In this document: piece after piece, positions 1 to 8,352 of the stretch
Layout: every line of letters begins with the position of its first letter
Position numbering within the stretch: the stretch's first letter is position 1
Assembly: GCF_900230225.1 (NCBI RefSeq)
Contig: NZ_OCNH01000001.1
Span: forward strand, 1,426,001-1,490,000
Length of the DNA: 64,000 nucleotides
Direction of reading: 5' to 3'
Origin: Spirosoma fluviale
Lineage (GTDB): Bacteria > Bacteroidota > Bacteroidia > Cytophagales > Spirosomataceae
Notes under the pieces: generated by a model
What the model was told of the DNA's origin: nothing
The model's input: the letters and a program-made list of their open reading frames with translations, nothing else
Database searches by the model: none
Position numbers and translations under genes: made by a program

Positions 1-806
1 ATCAGTATTTGATGGGCATCGAACGCCCGTTTCACCGCCATGATCGCTTCGCTGAGGGCAAGATTTGGATTGGTTGCCGCTGGGTTGATCCAGAACCAGA
101 GCACAAATTGAATGTTGGCATCGGCGAAATTACGGTAGTGCAGATCGACCGGGTGGTTTTTCAGGACAAACGGCAATTGGGAAACGGCAGCCCTGGCAAT
201 TTTCTGGGCGGTGGCTAAATCATCCAGGTACGAAACCCCCGCAGCCAGTTCGATCCGGCGCTGACCAATGCGGGAGAAGTTGGTGATCGGTTTCTGGAAA
301 ACGTCTTTACTGGGAATCTCCACGGTTTGCCCCTGCCCGTTGTCGATTACAATCGACCGAAGTTTAATGTCGAGCACTTTGCCCGTGTAACCGTTGGTTT
401 CGACCGTATCGCCCACCTGAATGGGGCGGGCCAGCGCAATCATCGTCCCCGAAATAAAGTTGGCGGTCAGATCCTGAAAGGCAAACCCAACGGCCAGTGC
501 AATGACGCCCGCGCCCGCCAGCAGCGACGTAACGGTTTTGTCGAGCCCTAAAATGCCCAGCGCAATAAAGAGACCAATTGAGACGACCACGAACCGAAGA
601 ACGGCCCCCGTCAGGTTGATGACCGACTCATTGTTGCTAACCCTTCTCAGCCCGTTTACAAACCCCCGGCTTATCCATCGGGACGCAAAGGTGAAGAGGA
701 CGAAGATGATAATTGCCACCGCCAGTTCGGGCAAATAACGAATGGCGTTGCGTAACCAAAGCGAGATTTCGGCGTAAATAAGGCCCGGTGCCTGAGAAAA
801 ATCCAT
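1..806 (-). CDS. MscS-family small-conductance mechanosensitive channel, 3' end cut by window edge
   Basis: Reading the minus strand from the ATG at 806 gives an open frame of 268 codons running off the left edge. It has a hydrophobic N-terminal helix (about residues 25-43), a second at 65-85 and the Gly/Ala-rich pore helix of MscS (about 93-112, containing AGAGVIALAVGFAFQD), then the beta domain (GDTVETNGYTGKV) and the start of the C-terminal alpha/beta domain. MscS channels sit in the inner membrane and release solutes on osmotic downshock. The gene is divergent from the cysteine desulfurase, with about 105 bp between the two starts. Family assignment is firm; the C-terminus is not visible. 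Confidence 0.9.
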   Translation of the reverse strand, partial: MDFSQAPGLIYAEISLWLRNAIRYLPELAVAIIIFVLFTFASRWISRGFVNGLRRVSNNESVINLTGAVLRFVVVSIGLFIALGILGLDKTVTSLLAGAGVIALAVGFAFQDLTANFISGTMIALARPIQVGDTVETNGYTGKVLDIKLRSIVIDNGQGQTVEIPSKDVFQKPITNFSRIGQRRIELAAGVSYLDDLATAQKIARAAVSQLPFVLKNHPVDLHYRNFADANIQFVLWFWINPAATNPNLALSEAIMAVKRAFDAHQIL

Positions 807-861
807 AAAGTCCAAGTTACAATCGTAGCCGTAGAACGACACCAGCCTGTATTCTGTTTCA

Positions 862-888
862 TTGACAGGGCCTTTCGCCGTATCTTTG
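862..888 (+). promoter_or_regulatory. Bacteroidota-type promoter for the cysteine desulfurase
   Basis: TTG at 862-864 and a perfect TAnnTTTG box (TATCTTTG) at 881-888 are 16 bases apart. Transcription would begin near 895, so the GTG at 888 cannot be the start codon and the ATG at 912 is favoured. Confidence 0.55.
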
Positions 889-911
889 TGGGCGATATTA
901 ATGGAAAAATA

Positions 912-2078
912 ATGAAACCGACCGCTGCTATTTACCTCGATAATGCCGCTACGACCCGGCTCGACCCCGAAGTCCTGGACGCTATGCTACCGCTCATGAC
1001 CGAGCAGTTTGGCAACCCATCGTCCATCCATAGTCACGGGCGGACGGTGCGGACGGCTATCGAAAAAGCACGCAAAACGGTAGCCATGCTCCTCAACACA
1101 TCGCCCGCCGAAATCTTCTTCACCTCGGGCGGTACCGAAGCGGACAATACCGCCATTCGGAGCAGTATCGAAACCTATGGCCTTACCCACGCCATCACCT
1201 CGCCCCTGGAACACCATGCCGTGCTGCACACGCTGGAGCATCTGGCAAAACAGGGGACTATCAAGTTAAGTCTGGTGACTATCGATGAAAAAGGCCATGT
1301 TGACCTGGGGCATCTGGACGAGTTACTGAAAGCGCATCAGGGGCGTTCGCTGGTGTCGCTCATGCACGGAAATAATGAAATTGGTAATCTGCTGGACCTG
1401 AATCGGGTAGGGGAGATCTGCCGGGCGCACGACGCCATTTTTCATTCCGATACGGTGCAGACCATGGGCCATTTTCGACATAATCTGCAACAACTTCCGG
1501 TCGATTTCATCGTGGGTGCCGGGCATAAATTTCATGGTCCCAAAGGCGTTGGCTTCCTGTACTCCAATGCCGAGCGGGTAAAAATTCATCCCTTTGTGTA
1601 CGGTGGTGCTCAGGAACGCAACATGCGGGGCGGTACCGAAAACGTGTACGGCATTGTGGGGCTGGCGAAAGCACTCGAAATTGCCTACCGCGACATGGAC
1701 GCCCACCGGCAGCAGATCACCTCCCTGAAACGCCGGATGATCGACCAGCTCCAGGCCAAAATGCCCGATGTACGGTTTAACGGCGACTCCGCCGATGTAG
1801 ACAATAGTTTGTATACCGTGCTGAATGTCAGCTTGCCTGCATCGGACATGAGCGACATGTTGTTGTTCAGCCTCGACATTGCCCGGATTTCAGCATCGGG
1901 CGGGTCGGCCTGTTCGAGTGGCTCCAACGTAGGCTCGCACGTGCTGGCGGCTTTGCCCGGATTCGATTCCGAACGGGGCTATGTCCGGTTCTCGTTTGGG
2001 AAATACAACACCGCCGAAGAGATCGACTACGCCGTTGATACGCTGGTTGGCTTGTATCAGAAAGAGCTGGTGAAATAA
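912..2078 (+). CDS. Cysteine desulfurase, IscS/NifS family
   Basis: 388-residue PLP enzyme that takes sulfur from cysteine for Fe-S cluster or tRNA thiolation pathways. Visible family features: N-terminal YLDNAATT, the PLP lysine in GAGHKFHGPKG (K206) and the mobile persulfide loop SGGSACSSGS with catalytic C334. The loop form SACSSGS is that of class I (IscS/NifS-like) enzymes rather than SufS. No iscU, iscA or scaffold gene is next to it, so it may be a stand-alone desulfurase. The ATG at 912 is used because a promoter-like TATCTTTG overlaps the upstream GTG at 888. IscS versus NifS-like paralogue cannot be settled here. Confidence 0.92.
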   Translation: MKPTAAIYLDNAATTRLDPEVLDAMLPLMTEQFGNPSSIHSHGRTVRTAIEKARKTVAMLLNTSPAEIFFTSGGTEADNTAIRSSIETYGLTHAITSPLEHHAVLHTLEHLAKQGTIKLSLVTIDEKGHVDLGHLDELLKAHQGRSLVSLMHGNNEIGNLLDLNRVGEICRAHDAIFHSDTVQTMGHFRHNLQQLPVDFIVGAGHKFHGPKGVGFLYSNAERVKIHPFVYGGAQERNMRGGTENVYGIVGLAKALEIAYRDMDAHRQQITSLKRRMIDQLQAKMPDVRFNGDSADVDNSLYTVLNVSLPASDMSDMLLFSLDIARISASGGSACSSGSNVGSHVLAALPGFDSERGYVRFSFGKYNTAEEIDYAVDTLVGLYQKELVK

Positions 2079-2086
2079 CGTTCGGG

Positions 2087-2160
2087 ACGGGTGCTGGCCG
2101 TTGGGCATAGTCTTTGACTATGTCCTGGCGTTATCCGGTCCCTGACCGGACAGCTACCCG
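2087..2160. repeat. Branched hairpin region after the cysteine desulfurase
   Basis: Two perfect 7-bp hairpins with 3-base loops lie side by side: CATAGTC/GACTATG (2106-2122, loop TTT) and TCCGGTC/GACCGGA (2134-2150, loop CCT). They are bracketed by an outer imperfect stem (CGGGT ... ACCCG). There is no T-tract, so it is not a classic terminator; it resembles the REP-like hairpins elsewhere in the window. Confidence 0.5.
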
Positions 2161-2252
2161 CTTACTTACTTCTATTTTTTGGCTTTTTACCTACTATACA
2201 GCTATACTACAAATGAAAGATTGATCGTTCTGTGAAAAATGCTCGAACGGTC

Positions 2253-2696
2253 ATGAAACGTAGTGTACTACTCAGTATAATCGGTATTCTTAGCGTTGCC
2301 ATTGGTGGTGTGTCGTGCCACAAAAATACGCTGAACCTCCCCGAACCGGCAACCTCGCTGGAGGGTGTTTATGAAGCAAAATCGCTGTTCGGACCTTTTC
2401 TGGTCAATGGCGAAACGATTCGTTTATCTCTGAAACGGGTTACTGCCGATTCGGTAGCCATCACGTTGCGGGCCTTTTCGAATGGACAGCCCGGCGACAG
2501 TGTCTCGCTCGGAAACGCTTTGGTGAATCAGGAATTTCAATACAATTGTGTCGCTTATCGAATCAAGCTATCGCCGGTACGGACGAATGATGAGTTGACG
2601 ATGACATGCAGTGCAGAAAACGTCTTCAACTATCAGTACTCATTTCCGCTTAGTGGCCAACAGGTGATTCGAGCCATCAGTTTCAAGCGAATTTAG
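2253..2696 (+). CDS. Hypothetical small lipoprotein
   Basis: 147 residues. From the ATG at 2253 the protein starts MKRSVLLSIIGIL and reaches a Cys in GGVSCHK, a lipoprotein-type signal with a weak lipobox. The rest is beta-rich with no motif I recognise; it loosely resembles small lipocalin-like or DUF lipoproteins of Bacteroidota. An in-frame GTG at 2232 would add seven charged residues ahead of the signal peptide and is less likely. It stands alone between two non-related genes. Confidence 0.65.
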   Translation: MKRSVLLSIIGILSVAIGGVSCHKNTLNLPEPATSLEGVYEAKSLFGPFLVNGETIRLSLKRVTADSVAITLRAFSNGQPGDSVSLGNALVNQEFQYNCVAYRIKLSPVRTNDELTMTCSAENVFNYQYSFPLSGQQVIRAISFKRI

Positions 2697-2816
2697 TAAC
2701 ACTGTCCGTAACGGCTGGTATTACGGATTCAGGAACACTTACGGATTTATTGAGTTGATTGACTACAGGAGTGCGGCCTGAACGGTCGCTATGCCTGATG
2801 CAAACCAACTCAACTC

Positions 2817-3140
2817 ATGACCATCGAATTATATAAAGCCCTAAACGCCAACAACCCGACCGAACATCCTGATTCGCCCGTATCCAACATAGCGGGGGAG
2901 CTTCCCGATGATGAACCGAGCCTGGACTTCGGGGATTTACTGGGGACTTTTTCGTCGCGGGAAGACGCCATTGCATACATCAACCAGCAGGTCGCCGACC
3001 AGGGATTGGCCGTTCTGGATACTCAAAGCTCCCCTTATAACGAATACACGCATGTGGAATGGCTGACGGTCATCGTCGAACAGAAAGACCAGTCGACGCA
3101 AAACGAAAGCTATTACCTCGTCACGGATGAAGGATATTAA
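2817..3140 (+). CDS. Hypothetical acidic small protein
   Basis: 107 residues with no signal peptide or membrane segment. It is acidic, with an N-terminal low-complexity part (to about residue 45) and then a small alpha/beta stretch around FSSREDAIAYINQQ and VEWLTVIVEQKD that could be a small folded domain. I do not recognise the family. It is followed by a long hairpin and the convergent VIT-type transporter gene. Confidence 0.6.
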   Translation: MTIELYKALNANNPTEHPDSPVSNIAGELPDDEPSLDFGDLLGTFSSREDAIAYINQQVADQGLAVLDTQSSPYNEYTHVEWLTVIVEQKDQSTQNESYYLVTDEGY

Positions 3141-3158
3141 GTAGTGGAGTGGTGGAAT

Positions 3159-3231
3159 GGTTGAGTGGTGAAGTAGGAAATAGTGGATTAGAACACTGAC
3201 CAGTCACTATTTCTTGCTTCACCACTCAACC
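3159..3231. repeat. 27-bp inverted repeat between convergent genes
   Basis: Arms 3159-3185 and 3205-3231 match at 25 of 27 positions with a 19-base loop. The hairpin fills the gap between two convergent genes and could stop transcription from both sides, though there is no U-tract. Confidence 0.6.
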
Positions 3232-3237
3232 ACTCAA

Positions 3238-3954
3238 CTAAAATAGCCTGGCTACACCAAAGGCGGCTGCTGCGGCCAGTGCGCCGATAAACATCACTTT
3301 AAACGCACCGCCAACGGGCGGCTGTCCGGTAACTTTGCTTTTGAAGTAACCAAAGACAAACAAACAAATCAACGTTAACACGCAGGAGTATAGCAGAGCC
3401 TCCTGAGGTACGCTGTTGAAAAAATAAGGAGCCAGGGGAACCAGCCCGCCCACTACGTACGATAGCCCAATGGTCAGAGCACTTTTCGTAGCTCGGTTAG
3501 GATCGGGTTCATCGAGGCCCAGTTCGTATTTCATCATGAAATCGACCCACTTTGTTTTGTCTTTCGACAACTCATCGGCAATGGCAATTTGTAGGTTGAG
3601 TGGTAAACCCATGTCGGCAAATACCTCCCGCACTTCCTCTTTTTCGCGCTCCGGCACCGTTTCCACTTCGAGTACCTCACGTCGGCGTTCCGATTCGTAA
3701 TGGTCGGCTTCGGTGCGTCCCGCCAGATACCCACCCAGACCCATGGCAATGGAACCGGCCACGATTTCGGCAATGCCCGCCGTTACGACCAGCGTGGAAC
3801 TGGCCACTGCACCGCTTAGTCCGGCGGCCAGCGCAAAAGGCACCGTCAGGCCGTCTGCCATACCAATGACTATGTCTGAAATGAAGTCTGAACTGTGGAG
3901 GTGTTGTTCGTGATGGTGCGTTGCGTCCGGGTGATTGTGGCTACCGTTGGTCAT
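3238..3954 (-). CDS. VIT1/CCC1-family metal (Fe/Mn) transporter
   Basis: 238-residue inner-membrane protein of the VIT1/CCC1 (DUF125) family, which moves Fe2+ or Mn2+ across membranes. N-terminal His-rich tail (HNHPDATHHHEQHLH), then TM1 with the family signature DIVIGMADGLTVPFALAAGL, TM2 (IAEIVAGSIAMGLGGYLAG), a charged cytosolic segment rich in Glu (about 85-135) matching the metal-binding domain, and three C-terminal TM helices. Length and order fit the family. Substrate is not decidable from sequence. It is monocistronic. Confidence 0.88.
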   Translation of the reverse strand: MTNGSHNHPDATHHHEQHLHSSDFISDIVIGMADGLTVPFALAAGLSGAVASSTLVVTAGIAEIVAGSIAMGLGGYLAGRTEADHYESERRREVLEVETVPEREKEEVREVFADMGLPLNLQIAIADELSKDKTKWVDFMMKYELGLDEPDPNRATKSALTIGLSYVVGGLVPLAPYFFNSVPQEALLYSCVLTLICLFVFGYFKSKVTGQPPVGGAFKVMFIGALAAAAAFGVARLF

Positions 3955-4054
3955 TCGTTTTAACTATTGATTCTGCTTACAGGAAGCAATTGAAGCAGCA
4001 AGGTAGCGAGGAGCGGGGATAGATCAGGTAAACTCGCTTGTAGCGCCAAACGGT

Positions 4055-4450
4055 TCAATGCACTTTGGGCTCGATAAAATCCCACAGGTTGCCGTACAAA
4101 TCTTCGAACACCGCTACCGTGCCGTACGCTTCTTCGACGGGGCCACGCACGAAGCGGATGTTCTGGGCAACCATGTTGGCATGATCACGCCAGAAATCGT
4201 CGGTGTAGAGAAACAGAAAAACCCGCCCGCCCGTCTGATTGCCTACCCGGCTCTTTTGCTCATCACCGGCGGCTTTCGCCAGTAACAGACCCGTGCCGCT
4301 GGAGCCGGGAGGGGCTACCCGTACCCACCGTTTGGTATTGCTCAAAACGGTGTCTTCCAGTAAGGTAAAATTGAGCTTTTGGGTATAAAACTCGATGGCT
4401 TCGTCGTAATCGTCAACGACCAGGGCAATATGGGCAATGTGTTGTTTCAT
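4055..4450 (-). CDS. VOC-superfamily protein (glyoxalase/dioxygenase-like)
   Basis: 131-residue single-domain VOC protein with two beta-alpha-beta-beta-beta halves: N-terminal HIAHIALVVDDYDEAIEFYT and C-terminal GTVAVFEDLYGNLWDFIEP, where H and E are the usual metal ligands. Such proteins are often annotated as glyoxalase or bleomycin-resistance-like; the substrate is unknown. It lies 34 bp downstream of the TlpA-like lipoprotein gene on the same strand. Confidence 0.82.
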   Translation of the reverse strand: MKQHIAHIALVVDDYDEAIEFYTQKLNFTLLEDTVLSNTKRWVRVAPPGSSGTGLLLAKAAGDEQKSRVGNQTGGRVFLFLYTDDFWRDHANMVAQNIRFVRGPVEEAYGTVAVFEDLYGNLWDFIEPKVH

Positions 4451-4484
4451 GGAGAATGAGACAGATACTAATTAACAGAGCGGT

Positions 4485-5798
4485 TTACTGCGTACTCAAC
4501 TCCTTTAGTTTGTCTCTCAGTTCATTTCCCCGCAGGTCTCTGGCAAGAACGATACCGTTCCTATCGAGCAGCACCGATGTAGGATAACTTGTAAATGGGT
4601 AGGATTCAACGAGTTTGTTGGCTTTGTCGGACAGGATTTGCGGCCATTGTACATCCCGTTTTTGGATAAACTTCGTGAGTCGTTCCGGCGAGTCCTGAAC
4701 AATGCCAATAAACTCGAACCGGTTTTTGTCAAGGCCCGCATACAGCTTTTTTAAGTTCGGAATATCCTCAACGCAGCCCTGGCACCAGGTTCCCCAGAAA
4801 TCGACGTACACGTATTTACCTTTATAATCTGCCAGAGCAATGGGTCGTTTGGAGGTAAACTCCTGCTCGGCAAAGGGTTTGAACGGATAGCCGACCTGTA
4901 GAGCGTACTCCTTCTTGCCGTCAACGACGGGGTCTAATCGTAACACATTGTTGTAAAAGTCAACGCCTTTGTTCTTGTACGTAATTCCATCCAGGCGTAT
5001 ATTTTCGCTGATCTCGATTAATTTGTCTTCTGGAATCCGCTCGTTTTTGGATAAAGCTGATAAGTCAACAAGGTCAATGATGTCAAAGTCGGGCCTTGTA
5101 AAACCAAAACTAACCGCCAGTTCATGGGTCTTGCCACCACGCGTAAGTGTAGCCTGAGCATACTGTGGGAAGTTGTAAAAGAAGTTACTTCCGAATGTTT
5201 TCACCACCATAGGTAGTGATGCCTTTAGGATCTTCCCTTTTCGGTAAACTTCGTAATTAATAATCGTGGGCTTCTTATAGGCGTATGGGTTGTTGCCCTG
5301 AATGACTTCAGGATAGAAAGCTGTTTCGTCGCTGAAGTCAAGATTATTATTCGTGTCAATCATTACAGCCCATTTGCCGGTCTGCTCATCGAACCCTCTC
5401 AGCGTGTAGACGTAGCACTTGATTGGTTTACGGGAAAGTTGGCTAGTATCCGCCGACAATTTCCAATATTTCCGAAATTCGTTATATTGCGATTTTGTAA
5501 ACGTTCCCTGACTGAAATTCTGATAAACGAGTTGGTTCGTATTCAGCCAAACCATTGCCTTGTCGACATTGGTCCAGTTCGCTGGAATTCCTGTAACGTT
5601 CAAACACATTTTACGCCACGGCTCCCTGTCATCGGTCTTATTTCGACGCTCACTACCTAATTTCGAAAAGCCCGGATTAAACGGCCCATAGCCGTCAACG
5701 AGTGTAAGCGGTAGTGTTGCCGGGGTAGCCTGTTCCACCTGCTGGCAGCTACAGAGGAAACCTAAAATCAGGAAAAGAAAGAGGCTTATCGTTTTCAT
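4485..5798 (-). CDS. TlpA-like thioredoxin-domain lipoprotein
   Basis: 437 residues from the ATG at 5798. Signal MKTISLFLFLILGFLCSC gives a lipoprotein Cys at residue 18. A long unassigned region (about 20-310) is followed by a C-terminal thioredoxin fold: GKYVYVDFWGTWCQGC with the redox pair C339/C342, then YPTSVLLDRNG with the cis-Pro. The protein is probably a periplasm-facing thiol-disulfide oxidoreductase of the TlpA/ResA group common in Bacteroidota. A start 14 codons upstream would put extra hydrophobic residues before the signal and overlaps the terminator, so it is rejected. Confidence 0.82.
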   Translation of the reverse strand: MKTISLFLFLILGFLCSCQQVEQATPATLPLTLVDGYGPFNPGFSKLGSERRNKTDDREPWRKMCLNVTGIPANWTNVDKAMVWLNTNQLVYQNFSQGTFTKSQYNEFRKYWKLSADTSQLSRKPIKCYVYTLRGFDEQTGKWAVMIDTNNNLDFSDETAFYPEVIQGNNPYAYKKPTIINYEVYRKGKILKASLPMVVKTFGSNFFYNFPQYAQATLTRGGKTHELAVSFGFTRPDFDIIDLVDLSALSKNERIPEDKLIEISENIRLDGITYKNKGVDFYNNVLRLDPVVDGKKEYALQVGYPFKPFAEQEFTSKRPIALADYKGKYVYVDFWGTWCQGCVEDIPNLKKLYAGLDKNRFEFIGIVQDSPERLTKFIQKRDVQWPQILSDKANKLVESYPFTSYPTSVLLDRNGIVLARDLRGNELRDKLKELSTQ

Positions 5799-5829
5799 GA
5801 GCAGGAGAGGTTTAGAGAAGTAAATAAGC

Positions 5830-5865
5830 AAAAAGAGCACGGAGTTTTCGCTCCGTGCTCTTTTT
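5830..5865. terminator. Bidirectional rho-independent terminator
   Basis: Perfect 10-bp stem GAGCACGGAG/CTCCGTGCTC with a 6-base loop, flanked by A5 and T5. It ends the FMN reductase gene upstream on the minus strand. Confidence 0.8.
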
Positions 5866-5889
5866 GTTATCGTACAGTCCGTCAGCTCT

Positions 5890-6489
5890 TTATTTGGCGG
5901 CTAGCTGCTCACTGCCAACCCACCGCTGTGCTACGTTCAGGGTATACTCTAAAAACGCTTTCGCTGTCCGCTCATACACTTCATGGCCGTAGAAATGGCC
6001 GTTTTCGTCGATGTTCTTGTCCGTCTCGTGCGACTCGTACAGCTTCGGCGAAATGATGGAGTAGCTGTTGGTGAAGCTGATAATTTTATTCACCACCGTG
6101 CTCATGTCCAGCGCGGGCTGGCGACCGCCCCGGCCGTTGGAGATACCCACCATGGCAAACACTTTGTTGTCGAACAGGTGCTTGAAACCCGGACCGCCCA
6201 GCTGATGAATGGCATTGGTGGCTTGTGGGGGAGCCGTCCAGTTGTATTCGGGCATGGCAAACAGCACCAGATCGGCCGATTCCCAGGCGCTGATGAGTTC
6301 GGACTGGAAGGGCGTAAGGGCGTCTTTTTTTACCGAACCCTGACCAACATACGGTATATCATACTCTTCAAACGACACAATCGAAACCTCGTGCTGCCCG
6401 TCGTTGATCAATAGATTCCGGATATAGCTGACAAATCGCAGGGAGTTGCTGTTTTTGCGTGATGAAGTAGAAATCAGCGTAATTTTCAT
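5890..6489 (-). CDS. NAD(P)H-dependent FMN reductase
   Basis: 199-residue flavodoxin-like protein. N-terminal MKITLISTSSRKNSNSLR is the FMN phosphate-binding loop, and PEYNWTAPPQATNAIHQLG is the flavin-contact motif of the NADPH-dependent FMN reductase (SsuE/ChrR/azoreductase) family. GISNGRGGRQPA also fits that family. Likely cytosolic quinone, azo or flavin reduction; physiological substrate unknown. It is a single gene ended by a strong terminator. Confidence 0.88.
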   Translation of the reverse strand: MKITLISTSSRKNSNSLRFVSYIRNLLINDGQHEVSIVSFEEYDIPYVGQGSVKKDALTPFQSELISAWESADLVLFAMPEYNWTAPPQATNAIHQLGGPGFKHLFDNKVFAMVGISNGRGGRQPALDMSTVVNKIISFTNSYSIISPKLYESHETDKNIDENGHFYGHEVYERTAKAFLEYTLNVAQRWVGSEQLAAK

Positions 6490-6602
6490 TTTTTCAATTC
6501 AGTCAATTTGATAGGAAACCGATGTGTTAAGGCTTTAGTTTCAGCCGATAAAACCTGAACGCCATTGCAACGAACAGCGTGAAGAATGGGTCTATTGATA
6601 CA

Positions 6603-6610
6603 TACCTTTA
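6603..6610 (+). promoter_or_regulatory. Possible -7 box for the small secreted protein
   Basis: TACCTTTA differs from TAnnTTTG at the last base and lies 13 bases before the ATG at 6624. No convincing -33 element was found. Confidence 0.3.
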
Positions 6611-6623
6611 GCGAACATGTACG

Positions 6624-6992
6624 ATGATTAAATTATTGCCGGTTCTGTTACTATTTGCCGGGTTCGCCTACGGGCAATCGCCGATGGCGTCTATTCGGCT
6701 GGACTCATTACCAGAAGTGGGGTCTCACAAGGTTTTTCCGCCGGAGGTTCATACGCCATTCAGACGTTCGCCCGGTATGATGCCTACTACCCGGCCAAGA
6801 AATTCATTTTATCGATATCCGACAGACCCGCCCAACCTAGTACGCGCCACACTGGATAACATGCCCGTGAAAGTACCGGATTCGTCCACCTATTACACCA
6901 TGCTTCGGTCATTCGGTCAGCCGTATAGGCTGGTTGAGCCACCTGGTTCATTGCAAAAAATGCTGCTGCCGGACCTGCTGAAAAAGCATTGA
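6624..6992 (+). CDS. Hypothetical secreted small protein
   Basis: 122 residues. Clear signal peptide (MIKLLPVLLLFAGFAYGQ) with a cut after the AYGQ/AFAQ-type site common in this window. The mature part is rich in Pro, Arg and Met, with no recognised domain. It is convergent with the PLP enzyme gene across a perfect 35-bp inverted repeat. Confidence 0.6.
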   Translation: MIKLLPVLLLFAGFAYGQSPMASIRLDSLPEVGSHKVFPPEVHTPFRRSPGMMPTTRPRNSFYRYPTDPPNLVRATLDNMPVKVPDSSTYYTMLRSFGQPYRLVEPPGSLQKMLLPDLLKKH

Positions 6993-7011
6993 GGAGTGGC
7001 ATTTCTTTTGG

Positions 7012-7094
7012 AAAAGTCAGTTGGTTTGGAGGCTTGTCAAACGCCATATCTCCAGGATGTGGCGTTTGACAAGCCTCCAAACCAACTGACTTTT
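7012..7094. repeat. Perfect 35-bp inverted repeat between convergent genes
   Basis: Arms 7012-7046 and 7060-7094 match at all 35 positions around a 13-base loop. The right arm reaches the stop codon of the PLP enzyme gene. The outer ends are AAAA/TTTT, so it may end transcription from both genes. Confidence 0.8.
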
Positions 7095-8214
7095 AATGCG
7101 ACAACGCCTGCGCGAGATCGTTAATCAAGTCCTCAGGATGTTCGAGGCCGATGGAAAGACGGAGCAGATTTTTGGGTGTGGCAGACGTCGGCCCTTCCAC
7201 ACTGGCCCGGTGTTCAATCAAACTTTCAACACCGCCGAGACTGGTGGCACGGGTGAATAGTTTCAGCCTGCCAATGAACGCAATGGCTTCATCGGTTCCG
7301 CCCTTCACCTGAACGGACAGCATAGCGCCCGGCCCGTTCATCTGCTGTTGAATCAGCGCCCGATCCGGATGGTTGGGCAAGCCGGGATAATGGACTTTCT
7401 CCACCGCCGGGTGCCCATCCAGAAAATCGGCTACGGCCTGAGCCGTCAGACTTTGTGCCCTGACCCGAACGCCTAAAGTTTTGAGTCCCCGGCTTACCAG
7501 CCAGCAGTCGAACGGTGAGGGAACCGCCCCCGAAAGGCCCTGCAACAGGCGCACCCGCTGCGCAAATTCATCATTTCGTTTGAAGACCAGCGCCCCGCCC
7601 AGCACGTCGGAATGACCACTGAAATACTTGGTGGTCGAGTGCATCACAATATCGCAGTTGAGGTCGAGGGGGCGTTGGAGTACCGGCGTTGCCCAGGTGT
7701 TATCGCACACGCAAAGCGCCCCCGCTTCGTGAGCCAGCCGACTCACCGTCAACAAATCCGTAATGGTCAGCATCGGGTTGGAAGGCGTTTCGCACCACAC
7801 AATCCGGGTATTTTCGTGAATAGATGATTCAACGGCATCGAGGTCGCTCATGTCGACGCGGGTGTAAGTCAGTCCCCAGGGGTGAAACACCTGTTCGAGC
7901 AGGGCGGGCGTGCCGTAGTACGCATCGGTTGAAAGCAGTACGTGGTCGCCGGGGCGAAGTGCCTGGAAGAGCGTCATGGTAGCCGCCTGACCGGACCCAA
8001 ACGCCATACCCACCGCCCCGCCTTCGAGTTGCGCCACCGCTTTTTCCAGTGCTTCGCGGGTGGGGTTATTCGGCCGGGTGTAAGTGTACTCGCCCGCCAG
8101 CTCATTGGCCTCATTGCGGGCAAACGTGGTTGAAAGATGGATCGACGGAGCTACTGCTCCGGTTGCCGGGTCGGACTGATGCGTGGCGCGGAGGGCAAGG
8201 GTATCGAAGTGCAT
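7093..8214 (-). CDS. Cys/Met-metabolism PLP enzyme (cystathionine gamma-synthase/lyase type)
   Basis: 373 residues, usual length of the trans-sulfuration family. Visible motifs: YTYTRPNNPTREALE, the PLP ring-stacking DAYYGT, CETPSNP, and the Schiff-base lysine in MHSTTKYFSGHSD (K196). The C-terminal TSLGGVESLIEHRAS is the family's substrate carboxylate region. Whether it makes cystathionine, splits it, or acts as methionine gamma-lyase cannot be told; the sequence context is neutral. It stands as a single gene. Confidence 0.88.
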   Translation of the reverse strand: MHFDTLALRATHQSDPATGAVAPSIHLSTTFARNEANELAGEYTYTRPNNPTREALEKAVAQLEGGAVGMAFGSGQAATMTLFQALRPGDHVLLSTDAYYGTPALLEQVFHPWGLTYTRVDMSDLDAVESSIHENTRIVWCETPSNPMLTITDLLTVSRLAHEAGALCVCDNTWATPVLQRPLDLNCDIVMHSTTKYFSGHSDVLGGALVFKRNDEFAQRVRLLQGLSGAVPSPFDCWLVSRGLKTLGVRVRAQSLTAQAVADFLDGHPAVEKVHYPGLPNHPDRALIQQQMNGPGAMLSVQVKGGTDEAIAFIGRLKLFTRATSLGGVESLIEHRASVEGPTSATPKNLLRLSIGLEHPEDLINDLAQALSH

Positions 8215-8352
8215 AAGCGGGGAGAACCGAAAAGCGGCCCATTTTTTGTATACGGAAATTCAATGGTTCCTGTGGCCATTACGCCATAGGTTACTCAAAT
8301 AGTTCGTTGCGGTGTTCTTCTTTTTCATCTCCCTTGGAATTAACAGGCTGGA

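Noticed and set aside
9..738. Plus-strand frames of 69-78 codons near the left edge
   Set aside because: They are antisense to the MscS gene, whose minus-strand frame has clear family motifs; they show no domain or signal.
2087..2160. tRNA-like cloverleaf after the cysteine desulfurase
   Set aside because: Two small hairpins in an outer stem suggested a tRNA, but there is no T-loop GTTCRA, no CCA-end match and no anticodon arm of proper size.
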